A DNA stretch of 64,000 nt from Centrapalus pauciflorus (taxonomy: Eukaryota > Streptophyta > Magnoliopsida > Asterales > Asteraceae): contig JAANYP010004869.1 of assembly GCA_020465985.1 (NCBI GenBank), positions 434,001 to 498,000 on the forward strand, given 5' to 3'. Shown here one piece after another: positions 48,111 through 61,254 of the stretch. Both the position numbers and the translations under genes were made by a program. Below the pieces are notes generated by a model, which saw only the letters and a program-made list of their open reading frames with translations, was not told the DNA's origin and did no database searches. How positions within the stretch are numbered: position 1 is the first letter of the stretch; every line of letters begins with the position of its first letter.

Positions 48111-50808
48111 TTAGTTGCTGCCTTCTTCAGGGATCAAATTATGAACACTTTGTTCTGTAGGTGTTCCAGGAATGTATGGAACGAAGCCACGACCCCCAAA
48201 AACTGGACGCATGAAGGCATTATCGAACTTTCTCCAGTAGTAGTGGACTGTGTGAGAAGGTGTTGTAAGGAGCACCCGTAGACTGGATGGATGGAGCATG
48301 GGTCCCTCTTGGCCTGGTTCGGCCTCTGGATCATGCTCATTTCCTAGAAGAGGAACAACAAATGATTTGGGACTGGTTGGCTCTGAGGAAGCCATTCGAG
48401 TCATGCTTCTGGAAGGTGGCAGCAACAGTCTCACTAATGGCTTTGTTATCAACCCAAATACCTGTAGAAAAAAACATCAATCACCTCTGTGCGCATATGA
48501 CCTTTGACGTTATGCTTGGAGAATTAAGCCTCGTCTGAATTGCGAAATTCACTTTGGAGATAACCGAAGCCCGGCACAAAGCATAGTTACAGATATTTGT
48601 GTTTGTTTAATAGACCAACACAAAAATATGTAGTCTCCAATTAGTAATACATCAAAGGCCACTGGACATTGATCCTATGGTGAAACAAAAATCAAGCAAG
48701 ATTTTTTGCCTCTGGCTATGCCGAAACACACAAAGGCACAACACTATGTAAGATTAAGATGCCATATTGGCAGTGTATGGTCATAAATACCGGTGCTAAC
48801 CATGTTGGGAAGATGGTATAAGAGCTAAGGGGGCATTTGGTATGGTGTGGAATCATAGGGTATGGAATCATTTAAGTTTTAGAAGCTTATTTTAACTAAT
48901 GATAGTTACATATAAACAAATATTGACAAAGAAAATGAAAAAAATAAACAAACTCTATTCCTCTCCCTCTATTTTTTTTCTCTCTCCATTTTGACAAGCA
49001 AATGAGAGAATTGAAATTTATACTACACTTAATTCTAACTCTTTCAATTGAAAACTGAAACTTTCATCACAAGATAAAAGGCTTGTAAACAAAAGATTTA
49101 ACAGTGACAAATGCCCCCTAAAATGCTTGTATGTAGTAACAAAAGATTCAACAGTGTTAAGATTACTTACCACTGTACTGAAAAGGACAACGGTGATGGT
49201 ACTTGTTATCATGATCGCATTCCCACGTAGTTGTGTGTGACCTAACCTTGTGAACTGCACCACAAAGTAAATAAGTTGTAAGAGCGGTATGAAACCACAT
49301 CATAAATTTCTCGCTCGATAATAAGTGATACTAAAAGTCTAAAATGATCAAGTGGGAAACTTTCTGAGGCATGGTCGGAAACATGAAGAATGGTATGATT
49401 GTATATATTATACAACAAGAAAATCATCAACTCACTGACCTGGTTATAGGCAAGGGCCATAGAAACAGCACCTCTCATAAGACCAGCCCACCAAATCAAA
49501 ACCTTAAACACAGTAATTACAATAAGAGGGTGAAAATATGTTCCGTATGCAGGCTGAACAAGAAATATGAGGAACAAGTGTAGCAAGATCATACTTGCTG
49601 CCTAAATGTGATTTTCTCATGCTGATTCTTCTTTGTCAAGTTGGATAAAAATGATAATGGAAAGACGAAGCATCCTCTTCCTACCAAAACCAAGCCTAAT
49701 AATATTGAGCTCACTCCAATAGATTTTCCAGGGCTGAAAGATACAAAGAACAGTTATGGTGGCTGTTGAGAAAACTCATAAATAAATTGTCACTTTCTTC
49801 ATTACAATACCTGTCTTGTACAAAGTCCCACTTTTCAATATCCAACGCATCCATACCAACATAAAGAAAGATGAACAATTCCGAAATAAATGACAATGTT
49901 GCAAAAGCATGCCTGAAAATACGAGTAAGTAGATATACAGATGAGCTGATCAGTTCTGGAACATGGTTTCAAACAGAGAGAGCATTTACTAGAGGAGTTT
50001 ACATACTTAGTAGTGACCCTTGATTTTTCTGTGACATTATGCCATGTGTAATGTGACATAACAATTCCACAGAAAAAGACTGTGAGAATGCCACTCAAAT
50101 AGAATAACTGCAACACGGATTGAGGGTTATTAACTATCCAGAGATTCTTTACTAATATAGAGAGGAAAACAATATAGTTTGCAAGCTAAATGTGGACGAA
50201 AATCTTACTTCAGCTAGCATATATGATAGGTAAGCCATTAGAATCATGATAGCAACTTCTCGATCAGTTGAATGCCTATAATTCAGAGAACAAAAGAAGG
50301 TATCAGTGGTCTTCACAAAAGACACTTACCTTTTGTCTCTCACTAAACAATGAGAGTTTCAATTAATGAACAAAAATAAGTGAACTTCAAACAAAAGACG
50401 GCAAAACCAATATGTTATGTTGCGTAGCATAATAAACAATCTGGATTTTGTCGTTATCTCACGTCCCATTTCTCACACTCAATATATTTTTTCCTAGGAA
50501 AAATTGATTAACTGCTACTGTGCCATCCTTGTATGAATATGGCAAGCAATAAGCTGTGTCAACTAGATATATTGAAATTGAGCATTTGATCTTATCTAAA
50601 AGTCACCATTACAAACCAATTTATGAAAAGGAAATTAATCTATATACCTTCCAAAGTATAGTGTTTTGATAACGTATGCACTTAGTAGACCAGCCTGCAG
50701 TCGTAGAGGTAAAACGTCACATGATCATATCTTCCACAATAGCAATTAAATGCTCAAAATGCATGAAAATATGTAAGCATGTGGGCAGGTTGCCGTATGG
50801 GGAGAGAC

Positions 50809-50859
<51 letters not shown>

Positions 50860-53822
50860 AGGGAGGGATAGAGGGAAAGAAAGACTCACACCAGCTCCTA
50901 GGACCGTGCTTGTGATAAATAGATAGAAGAAATTTCCAATTAAATGGAATGCATCGCTTGGTGTAATCCGAGATAGATCAAAGTTTTGGACTGCATTGAA
51001 AATCACGACTGATGTCGCATCATTCACTACGCCTTCCCCAAACACCAAACTATACAATAATGGGGTCTCATCCTGATTGAGAACCTGCATTGTCAAATGA
51101 GATTTATTAGCTCAATAAGAAGCTCAAGTTCTGAATACACAAAAGCTGGATGATGCACTCTGTACCTGCAAAGTGCAAACAGAATCTGTTGCTGAAAAGA
51201 TTGCTCCAATCGCTGGAAGAAAATAAGTTGGAATGATTAGCGAACAAATAGATGCTCACAAAAAGTCATGAAAGAAAAGAGTTGATAGGAAAGTAGGAAG
51301 TAAGTGATACCAAGGAAATCTCCTAGGTCAAGAGAGCCAACATTCATTCTTTTGAAAATGTTTATAGCCCCTGAAAAGAAGTTAGACCAACTTACATATT
51401 GGTAATTGACACAGTATTCTCAAAGGCGAGCATGAACAAAGAATATATTCTCACAAACATAATTGAAGTCAAGATTTGGGTAAAATAGATTCCTGCTTTC
51501 CTTACTCCATCCATCCCAGAGTAAGTGCAACAATTTCCATTTTGGTAAGTGAACTGGGAATCCATATTCAATATTCTACTTGTGAAGCTTATAAAATAAG
51601 TAGATCTCACATGTTTGGTTACAAATTTCATTATTTAGAATAGAAATATAAGCATTTCAAATTTTAGTTCAAGCTTGTATTTCATTATCCACCTCTTGTC
51701 AAGCTGGTGATTTGACATACCATTTTGGAAAGAAATCGCATATTGGGAAATCAACTACTATTTGAGATGGATAAAAAACACTACTATGTGATAAAACAAC
51801 AAAAACAAATGCATTATATATTAAAAAACAATCCTTATTTTATGCAAAAGATCATCATAGCTGAGTAGGTGCAAGAGTTCTGAGTGAAGCCATGTACCCA
51901 CAGTACATGAGTAAACAAATTTGACTCGATGGAACATGTAACACTTAACATATGGAAACTTCAACCAAACGTGAAGCTACACACACCTATCACGGAAATT
52001 ATGAAATGGAGACACATTTAAGTGAAGATGTTGAGTGTGTACCAAATGATATGATGGTGAAGGATATTGCAGTACCAACAGCACCAAATAGCACAATGGT
52101 CATGAAATTGCGGAAAAATTGTTTCTTTTTTACCTGGAACCTGTTGATTTTTATTGCAAATATAATAGAAACAGATTAATGTAATAACCACGTAAAAACT
52201 AGGAATAATCAACAGCAATAGTAGAAGCTACAAGAAGAATAAGGCAGTCCAATCAGTCTTAGATACAAGCACGGCATATTATATACTAGGGCAATGGCCA
52301 TTTGACAATTCTAAGTTAACAAGTAAACGGAAAAACCAACAAACAGCAATGCCTATGGTTGAGTCTAGTCACAGTTCGATAAGGCATCTCATTTTTGTGA
52401 CATATAAAATGGGAATTTTGAAAGATATTTAACGTTTATCTTCAAGCTTTAGAAAAAAGTCTTTTTGAACATTTGCATGTGTCTCATACAAGAGAATCAT
52501 AGTGACTGCACACAACTAACCACCTTGAAGTCACATCCTTTTTGTGGCACAGCTTTTTTGAACATGAATTGACATCACACCCCAAGCACACAGATTAAAG
52601 AACCAGGTCAAACCTAATATAAGTAGTCTTGGGTCCTGTGACCACCAGATTCAATCTATTTGACACCACTATATCATCTCTAGCAAATGTCTCCTATACA
52701 GCAGACCAAGCAAAGTGCACCAAGGATTATACCGTTAAAGCTTAGTCACCTCTTCAACATTTGTATACATTGCTAGAAAGGTCATAACTATTTCGTGTAC
52801 GATTAATCATCAATGGCTACAAATATTGAACTTGTTCCCAAAAAAAATTTCTGCACAATATGTCATATTTAATGAAAACAGACATGACTATACAGCCTTT
52901 TATCTACAACATTAAAGCTTTTAATGGGAAGGCTCTTGTGCCTAATTGCATGATTAAGTTAGTGGAACCCTAATCTTTCAAGGTGCAAAAACTGCATTCG
53001 TTGTCAAGCCTTATGGACATTCTTATCCCAATGATACCGCGCTTAGGTCGAAATATCGAATTAATAAGTTGCTTGGTATGGGCAAGTGTTTTCCGTTGGC
53101 CAAGTCTTTTCCAGAGACGGAGAATGATTTTATTTCTTTCAGAAAATATGAAGGCACATAAATAAGTGGATCTTGGATTCTTCCTATTAATTAGTTACAA
53201 TGAACCTACTGAATAAAAGAATATACTAATTTTCTGGCAGATCTACAAATAAGCAATTAAAGCAAACAGATCATAATTATTTATAGATTCTGAAAAGAGT
53301 AATACATACCCAGCATTAAAGATGATTGGTGGTAGAAGATAAATGAAGAAAAGGTCTTCACTAAAGACAAACAGATGTGAATTTTTTCCTCCGCTACTTA
53401 ATAAAATAATAGCACCGGTGCATAGACCCTGTCATTATCATCCAATAAACACTTATCAAATTCAAATTTCTTCTTTGTCTTGGCCAGCGAAAACATTCCA
53501 GCCTGATTCATTTGATTAAAATCATTCCAATTCTCTATGAAACCGCAATAGTTATAGCAATTAGCAAACGGATTATTTAATAATCGATTATCATCATAAA
53601 CACACTTACAAGGAATAGGGCAGTAATAGACTCATTCATCCATCGGCTCTCCTCCAAAAGATGACCAATCACAATACAAGCACAGAGAAGGGCAACAAAT
53701 AAGTTCATATTGACAATGGAAGCGTACTCTGAGGTACTTAACGTAGTATTATTCATCTTTCCAACTAATGATCCTAAATCAGCTCCCATTGTAGTCAATT
53801 GATCTGGTCCGTCGACCAACAT
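48111..53822 (-). CDS. NHX: NHX-type vacuolar Na+,K+/H+ antiporter
   Basis: Exchanges cytosolic Na+ or K+ for luminal H+, normally at the tonoplast, for ion homeostasis, pH and salt tolerance. Fourteen coding exons join on the minus strand: 53822-53610, 53428-53310, 52140-52043, 51370-51311, 51212-51166, 51084-50890, 50694-50648, 50275-50209, 50107-50007, 49912-49811, 49733-49595, 49502-49440, 49254-49171 and 48461-48111. They give 561 aa from the first ATG or 550 aa from the second (53789). The second has the better start context (A at -3, G at +4) and fits family N-termini. Landmarks, first-ATG numbering: amiloride-site LFFIYLLPPI (97-106), ATDSV (171-175), GEGVVNDATS (195-204), SGLMRGAVSMAL-like AGLMRGAVSMAL in exon 12, and a long soluble tail with HTVHYYWRKFD and FGGRGFVP. 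Length and order match class-I NHX proteins. No defect seen. Confidence 0.95.
48829..49118. mobile_element. PIF-type MITE in the last NHX intron (290 bp)
   Basis: Ends GGGGGCATTTG and CAAATGCCCCC are perfect 11-bp inverted repeats flanked by TAA (48826-48828, 49119-49121). No coding capacity. It ends about 50 bp from the donor of exon 13. Confidence 0.8.
50811..50869. repeat. (GA)n(GGGA)n microsatellite in an NHX intron
   Basis: About 40 bp of GA followed by four GGGA units, in the intron between exons 6 and 7, starting about 20 bp beyond the exon 6 donor. The transcribed strand is a CT-rich tract. Confidence 0.95.
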
Positions 53823-54273
53823 AACCGACTAATCACAGAGCCGCTTCACCTGCCAAAAAAAAAGAGTAAATTCAACCACCACAATCTCACATCAATAAAT
53901 AAACAAAACCTCAATGTAGATCACAACATCCAGCGTAAATCCAATCCATCTCCATATTACATAAACACCGTACAATTTATCAGCGTCATGAGACATCAAT
54001 CATGTTGGATGCTTCACAACAACAAAAAGAAAAAATAAATGCATACAAATGCACGTACATACACAGAATTGAAATTACCAAAGGAAGGGCATAAATCGAT
54101 GGATTCAAGCGACGGAACAGCGAGATGATTCAGAGTTTATCTCAAACCTTGAAGATTGAATATAAATATTGAAGGATTATCCACAAGATTAGGTTTTCAG
54201 TCCCAGAGAGACTGCACAAGAAACGTGAATGGTGTTAAGGCCATGAACCGGAGTGGATGCATTCATATTTATA
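53823..54273 (-). promoter_or_regulatory. NHX leader with UTR intron, possible uORF and TATA box
   Basis: A TATAAATA box lies at 54266-54273 (minus strand). A leader exon probably ends at 54079 before GTAATTTC. The acceptor TTTTTTGGCAG precedes 53849, giving a 229-bp 5' UTR intron. A small ATG at 54092 in the leader would, after splicing, read five codons (MPFLW) and stop at 53846. Splicing and uORF are inferred from sequence only. Confidence 0.55.
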
Positions 54274-54289
54274 TGGAGGGAGAGACGAA

Positions 54290-55818
54290 ATGGAGGGGGT
54301 AAGTTTAAATATTGCTCAAGAATTTCAGGACCCTAAACTATCCAAATTTTATCAATTTTGGTCCTTATGTTTTAAATATTATCAACTATATCACTAAAGT
54401 CATAGCTACACATTGAATTCATACAAGAACTAATTTAGAAAGAGCAGATAAAATGACACAAGAAACATATACCATCCTTTGAGCTACATAAGAGAACAAG
54501 AAAATCAACCTTAACCTCAAAACAATAAGAGTAATTAGAACTGGGTTTTGACGTAAATGCTAAACTGAATTAATCTTTCTCTTACATTAATTAGGAGGGT
54601 GTATACATGCATCATGTTACGTGGAAGATGGAAGAAAACACTGTTATTTTAATACATTTTAGATTACGATTAGTTTTTTTAAAATGAGCATTAGTTATTG
54701 TGTAAAAATTACGATTATTTGTACACATATGGTTAATCTATAAAGAAATTAAACTTTCAATGGTAAAAATTTTACTGTAACCAAAACACTATAATTGCTA
54801 CGATTCAAATGATAAGAAGAATTACACTTTTACAAGCACTAAATTTTTTTTCTAATTTTACTAACAGTGTGCAAGTCTGTTAAATATATAAAGTATTATA
54901 AAATAAAAACCACATGATCAAGTAAGTAGTAACATCTGTCTTTTTTTAATATTTAAATTCATACTTAATAAAAACACGTAGATATACAATTGTTTGCATT
55001 TCTTCACAACTTGAATGTCCAATTCATAATAACTAAGGTTACTCGAAGTTCAACACATTCGTAAATCATTAAATTACTATTTGCGTAGTGAATTTTTTTT
55101 ACGAATTCTTATGTCAACTATTTATTATATTACAGTTTACAATCAATATAAACAAAAGAAATGTAAATATTAATTATCAATGACTTAAATCCAATGCATT
55201 AATTTTATATTTAAATATAAGATCTTATAACGACAAAAGATTAAAGATTATTTCATTTTAACTAAAGGATCTATTAGATTTAAAAAGAGTCTTTTTTTTT
55301 CAATTATGATAATATATGCTTTATAAAGAATAAAATCAAAAGTATTTTATGAATAAAAATTGATTTGTAATGATGAGAGTGACCAAGTAGGAAATTTAAA
55401 AATCAAAAAAACATTTAAGAAAGAAAAAGGTGACTGTTGGAAATCTTTTGTAAAAGGACATAAAGTAAAACATTTGAATGTTTCGGTTGGAAAGGTGATA
55501 ATTCATAATTGGGCAGATGTGTACGACATACAATGTAAGTGATGAAAAAGTAAAGGGACTGGAAAAGAACAAAATGGAAGTTGGAGGACCCACATGGAAA
55601 TAATAATGTTGATATAACCAGGTTACACGCACTCATTTCCTTTTTTGTGTCCTTCCATGCCGACCACTCATTGCTCTCATACTTTCGCTCTCACTCCCTC
55701 GCTTTTTGGGCTTTCATTTAGGCACCATTTTTGCCCTTCCCCACACCTCTTTTACTAATTCCACACCAACTCTTCTCAATATGTCAATAATACCCTCCAT
55801 CACTAATATTTTTGTAAA
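54290..55818. other. Intergenic DNA with a repeat shared across NHX
   Basis: No gene. At about 55018-55085 the words AACTAAGGTTACT, GAAGTTCAACACATTCG and AATCATTAAATTACTATTTG repeat those at 47235-47305 on the other side of NHX. The small open frames at 55360-55640 lack family features. Confidence 0.45.
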
Positions 55819-56110
55819 AATTTTATTATTAAAAAAAACTAACATGTTTTTTTATGGTTTTTTCATTCATTGCTGTATTTTTAGAAAAGGTTCACAAGTT
55901 ATTTTTTTTTTCTTGTTTTATGAAATTTGACTATTACAGTCCGGTTATAACTAGTAATCGAGTTTTTAAAAACTGAAAAATCAGGTTTTAATAACTAAAT
56001 TTCACTAAACTAGAAAAAAATTAACTTGAAGAATATTCTAAGAATAAATAACATGAATGAACGAAAACGTAAAAAATATAAAAATATGTTGGTTTTTTCA
56101 TAGTAAACTA
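55819..56110. mobile_element. MITE of the TTTATTATGAAAAAAACC family, diverged
   Basis: The left side ATTTTATTATTAAAAAAAAC and the right side GTTGGTTTTTTCATAGTAAAC match the ends of the neighbouring intact copy. The inner words AACTAAATTTCACTAAAC and CGAAAACGTAAAAAAT also match. The target duplication is not clear. It abuts the next copy. Confidence 0.65.
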
Positions 56111-56119
56111 TTGTTTTAA

Positions 56120-56427
56120 GGGTTTATTATGAAAAAAACCAACATGTTTTCAGGTTTTTTGCGTTTTCGTCCCTCCATGTTATTTTTTCCCATAAAAAAC
56201 CTCAAGTTATTCTATTCTTATTGGTTTAGTGAAATTTGGACATTAGAACCCGGTTTTTCAAGTTTTTAAAACCCGGTTCACAAATTATAACCGGGGTCTA
56301 ATGTCCAAAATTTCACTAAACCAATAAGAAAAGAATAACATGATGTTTTTTATGGAAAAAAAATAACATGGAGGGACGAAATCGTAAAAAACATGAAAAC
56401 ATATTGGTTTTTTTTCATAATAAATCC
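56120..56427. mobile_element. Intact MULE-type MITE, TTTATTATGAAAAAAACC family (308 bp)
   Basis: The left end GGGTTTATTATGAAAAAAAC and the right end TTTTTTTTCATAATAAATCC are inverted repeats, and the arms pair nearly throughout. A perfect 9-bp direct repeat TTGTTTTAA flanks it (56111-56119, 56428-56436). Best-preserved member of four in the window. Confidence 0.88.
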
Positions 56428-56867
56428 TTGTTTTAATAACAAAAGTGCAAAATAAATGAAATAGTATATTTTGGTTGTATTTTTAGTTTTGCTTTTTTCT
56501 CATTAAGTTGAATTTTCTTGTTTATATTATATATTTAAAGTTTAAAACTATAAAAGTTAAATAATTTTATATTTCTTTTCAACTTACAAATCTTTTTGTA
56601 TGTATTTATTCTGTTTTGTTATTATATGTTGTCATTTAAATAAATAAAATATTTTACCTTTAATAATTATTTATTTATTAGTATTTATTGTTTGAAGAAA
56701 AACAACTATGATTTTGATATATTCATCTATTAATTACTTTATTTTTAAAAAAAAATATTAAGAAAATGTTTAAAAGTTAAGAGCTTGTGAATTTTAAATA
56801 TACTTTATTATTGATAAAAATTAACTTAAACGGCATTACTATCACTATTAAAATAATAAAAACTAAA

Positions 56868-57767
56868 AAACACTACTAACATTGATAAAAAATTTAAAAA
56901 TTTTGTTATTATTAATAGCTTACATCATATCTTACTATTTATTAATAAACATATTAAATTATGTTATTATTATTAATTGGATATTGAATATAGATTTAAA
57001 TATTAACTTAATGTTTCTATACATATACAAATCAAAGATGATTATTAGATAAACAAATCATACATCAATAAATTTTAGCACATTGATAAGTATACACATG
57101 TGTTTAATTTCTTCATTAAATGTTCATATCATTTAACAACATTTAAACATGAAATGAAAATTTTAAAATAAAAAAACTACTAACATTGATAAATAAAATT
57201 TTGAACATTTTATTATTACTACTAACTTTTATCATATCTTACTGTTATTAATAAACATATAAAATTATGTTGTTATTGTTAGGGTCAATTGCTAAATATA
57301 TTACTACTTTTTATTTTTTATTGTTTATAATAAAATTATTTATTTTTTATTATTAATAATATCAACTTCTATATTTTTTATAATTAACAAGGTCAACTTT
57401 TGTATTTTATATTTTCAATAGCATTAACTTTTGTATTTTTTTAATCATTTATCACAAAGACTTTATTAACTTTTGCTATAAATGATAAAAAATAAATAAT
57501 ATTTTTATAAATGCTAAAAACACATAAAGTTGTTTCTATTTTAAGCAATTAACTTTATTATTATTAATTGGATATTAAATATATAGATTTAAAATTTAAA
57601 TATTTACTTAATGTTTTTATACATATACAAATCAAAGATGGTTATTAGATAAACAAATCACACATCAATAAATTTAGCATATTTCTTTCCTAAATGTTCA
57701 TACCATTTAATAACATTTAAACATGAAGTGAAAGTTTTTAAATTAAGAATCTCTATAATATTATCAG
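56868..57767. repeat. Local tandem duplication, one unit carrying a MITE
   Basis: Unit 1 (about 56868-57170) and unit 2 (about 57172-57767) share CACTACTAACATTGATAAA / AACTACTAACATTGATAAAT, CATATCTTACT, AATTGGATATT, ATACATATACAAATCAAAGA and TTATTAGATAAACAAATCA in order. Unit 2 is longer because of the element at 57282-57554. Unit 1 shows the uninterrupted site. Confidence 0.8.
57282..57554. mobile_element. MULE-type MITE, GGGTCAATTGCTAAA family (273 bp)
   Basis: The left end GGGTCAATTGCTAAATATA pairs with the right end TATTTTAAGCAATTAACT. Flanking 9-mers TTATTGTTA (57273-57281) and TTATTATTA (57555-57563) match at 8 of 9. Internal words ATAAATGATAAAAAATAAAT and TCAACTTTTGTATTTT match the element at 33436-33746. 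Confidence 0.8.
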
Positions 57768-57972
57768 CTATGGATAATACGGTCATTTTACAATGTCTAA
57801 CCCCTTTAACGGTTGGAAGGAGGGAAAAGCTTGTCGTCCATGCGGAATCTTGATTCTCGTGTTAACACTATAATTAATTTTAACAAGCTAATCATCATTA
57901 ATTAATTCTTTGTAATTTTATATGGGGTTTTTTAAGGCGTTTGGTTTGTGAAGTTACTGAGATTTGCATTTG

Positions 57973-59768
57973 TGTAACATCCGTTAATTTGACCTGGTAT
58001 GTGGAATTATTTTAGTGGATAAATAATTTATTAATATTGGGTTGGTCCGATTATATCCCGTTTCGTGGATTAATACGTGTCGGGATTGGGCTTGCGTGTC
58101 ATCGGGTTATAAATTTAATGAACGGATTATATTGTTGGGATCGTGGGATTAAATGGGTTAAATGGGCATAAATATTGAAAATGTGATATCGGGTTCGGGT
58201 TATTGGGTTCGGGACCGATCGGGATAAAGACGTATATATGTGTGTGCCTTCCTTTCTCCCTTATCCATTTGTGAGATAACCCTAAAGGTGAAAGTGTGTG
58301 TTTGTGTAGAGAGTTCCAGCAGAGAATCCAAATTCAGCTCTAGAATTGGTTGTGTGAATTGAGTTTTAACTCCTCCATCCTCTTCATCCTTGTGTTTGGA
58401 GCTCAACAAGGTAAGAGTTTTGATTTGAGTCTCCAAAATTTGTGATATGTGTTATGAGATGATGCAAAATGAGTCCCAAATCTGTAGAGGTTCTTGTGTG
58501 GTGTAATTATGTGTATGTATGTTGTTGAATTCGTGTATGTGAGGAGTGGTATACTCCTGGGCAGAGCTGAAAATCACAGGGCATCTATGGAGTTTTCGCG
58601 GGGTCGCGGCGCGACCACCAGAGTCCCCGCGGCGCGACCAAAGGCCTGCTGGGAAAATCCGAGTTTAACCTTGTAAATTGAGTTTGGGTCGAATTGTGTC
58701 GGGTTTCCTTCGGGATCGCTTGGGCTGTGTTCTGTTTGGGTCAGGGTCTTGTTTGGGATTGCTTTGAGTCAAGTTTGGGTTGAGTTCGGGTATTGGTCGG
58801 GTTTCAGTTTCGTGGGACTATCGGGTTTGAATTGAGTCCGAATTGTTGTAATCATATGATATGTGTTAATTGGGAATTGCGATTGATTGTTGGGCTATCC
58901 GTGTGATTACAGGGACTAGTGGATCTCGAGCAGGGTTCGAACAGGGAGGCCAAACTTCGGGGAACCAATCAGGTGAGTACTCGAGACGTTTTCTAAAACG
59001 CGCGCCATCCTTTACGTTATAGTTGAATAGCTATATTGTGCGTGTTATATCTATGTGAGACAGGGACGTGAACCTCAGGTATGCTCTATTCCTTATACGT
59101 GTTATGTATGAGATGCGAGATCGGTTCAGGGGTCCGTGATGAGTTCCATACGGACGATAAGTCGCGAAGGGGAATCGCGCGGGTTGACTGTCCCTTACAG
59201 TCCTTGGGGCGTATATATACGGCAGGGCCTGTAGCCGGGTAGCTTCCGTGCTACAGGGTATTACCGACCATTGCTGTGTGCAATGTGTCCACCGGGGAGG
59301 GGTCCCCGCAGGGCTATGTATACTCCGATCTCATACTTGTGCTTTATACCTAAGATGTGTGTCGGGCAATCGGGACAGGGGCAGGGACAGGGTTTGCGTG
59401 CTATGTGCTATGTGTTCTGTGCAGTGTCAACCCTCGCGTGCTCACGGGCTTTATAGCTCACGTTATCGAGTCTAACATGTTCAGGGAATCAGAAAGGACC
59501 GCAGCCACAGCCGAGGTAGATCCGAGATAGATTGAAGATCTGTGATGGTTTTGTGTCTGTATAAAACAATGTAATTAGTGATCGGGACTATGTGTTTTGT
59601 TATATGGGATTATGAAATGTAATCATGGGTTATTATGTATGAAGTTTAAAGTTTTAATTAACCGTAATCTGCATTATCCTATGACACGTGCGTTATGGAT
59701 CCGTTGCGTTATTGCCACCTATGATATTGTATTGACGTGGCATTTTCGGGATCGGGAGGGGTGTTACA
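57973..59768. mobile_element. Solo LTR of a retrotransposon, probably Gypsy type (1796 bp)
   Basis: The segment begins TGTAACATCC and ends GGGTGTTACA, the TG...CA short inverted termini of a plant LTR. It is flanked by TTTG on both sides (57969-57972, 59769-59772), extendable to ATTTG if the terminal A is shared. It is clearly less AT-rich than its surroundings, has GCGGCGCGACC repeated at about 58608-58640, and contains no gag/pol frames or primer-binding site inside the edges. A solo LTR left by recombination is the simplest reading. TGTAACA...TGTTACA ends are common in Gypsy LTRs. Open frames inside are not genes. Confidence 0.8.
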
Positions 59769-60260
59769 TTTGAATCCTGGATTTTGTTCACATATTTTAT
59801 TAAAAATTTAAAATTTCAGGATTTCATAAATCTCACCAATTTTTTATTATTTAAAATCTCAGTATCTCTCTAGGGTTTTAAATCTCAGTTGCATTGTATT
59901 CTTCAGATTAACAAATTTTTTCTAATAGATTACGTAAATTCTTTGACAAAATAATGATAAATGAAAATGCTGCATAATACAAATCCTTTGACAGAATGCA
60001 AATTCCAGAGAAAAAAATTTACGAACCAAACGCTCCCTAATAAGACCATACACCACAAAATGAGTTGAAAATATTTAACAAGCTGAAATTAAACGTTTCA
60101 TCATTCAGTTTGAATTTGTATAGAATATTTCGAATTATACGTTGAGCTTTGCAAATGATGTTCACGATGGATACTATGATTACTTCTTTTTTTGCTCTAT
60201 TTAATTTGGTAATTTAGTTATCGTCGTATTTTATTTAATTTGGATACTATGATTAATTTT

Positions 60261-61254
60261 GGGGAGAATTTCATATATGTCCCTCTAAAACTGCATAATA
60301 TCATATATACCCAAGGCAAAAAAAGAATTTCATATATATCCTCCTAAAACTTCGTAATATCATATTTACCCAATTTAAAACTTTAATATCATATATACCC
60401 TTTATAATTTTTAAATATATCAAATATATCCAAATTATTTATTTATTCTTTTTTAATACTTTAAAACTCATATTAAATATTCATTAATAAAGAAATGATC
60501 AATCTACCCTTTTTATTTCTAAAACTTCATAATATCGTATTTACCCAATGGAAAACTTTAATATCATATATACCTATTAAACTTTTGAATATATCAAATA
60601 TATCAAATATATCCAAATTATTTATTTATGATGTTTTATTACTTTAAAACTCATAATAAACATTCTTTTATATTTTTCCTATATACTAATCTTTATAATA
60701 TCATATTTAGCCATATACAAATATCAAAATTCTTAAATATATCCCAATAATTCTAAACTGAAAATGTATTTATAAAAGATTAGATTACATCATATCATTT
60801 TCCATGACTATGTTCATGACAACAATATTACCAAAAAGCCAATTATATGTCTATCATTTCGAAAGAAGTTGACAATCCAATATCCATGAACGAGTTGCAT
60901 GACAGCAAAACTATTACCAAAACACCAACTCAATAACATGTCCAAAATCCATGAACGATTGCATCACAACAAAAAAATATCATATTATGAAGTTTTAAAA
61001 ATAAAAAGGGTAGATTGGTCATTTCTTTATTAATGAATATTTAATATGAGTTTTAAAGTATTAAAAAAGAATAAATAAATAATTTGGATATATTTGATAT
61101 ATTTAAAAGTTTAAAAGGGTATATATGATATTAAAGTTTTAAATTGGGTAAATATGATATTATGCAATTTTAGGAGGATATATATGAAATTCTTTTTTTG
61201 ACTTGGGTATATATGATATTATGCAGTTTTAGAGGGACATATATGAAATTCTCC
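60261..61254. mobile_element. MULE-type foldback element (994 bp)
   Basis: The left end GGGGAGAATTTCATATATG and the right end CATATATGAAATTCTCC are inverted repeats. Several reiterated CATAATATCATATATACCC blocks on the left face GGGTATATATGATATTATG blocks on the right. A perfect 9-bp direct repeat ATTAATTTT flanks it (60252-60260, 61255-61263). Only the central part at about 60770-60970 is unpaired. No coding capacity. Same family as 18659-19603. Confidence 0.88.

Noticed and set aside
48287..48538. 83-codon plus-strand frame over the NHX 3' end
   Set aside because: Antisense shadow of NHX exon 14, whose sense strand matches the family C-terminus.
58200..59475. Open frames within the GC-richer segment as possible genes
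   Set aside because: They are short, in both orientations, lack splice or family features, and fall inside a segment with clear LTR ends.
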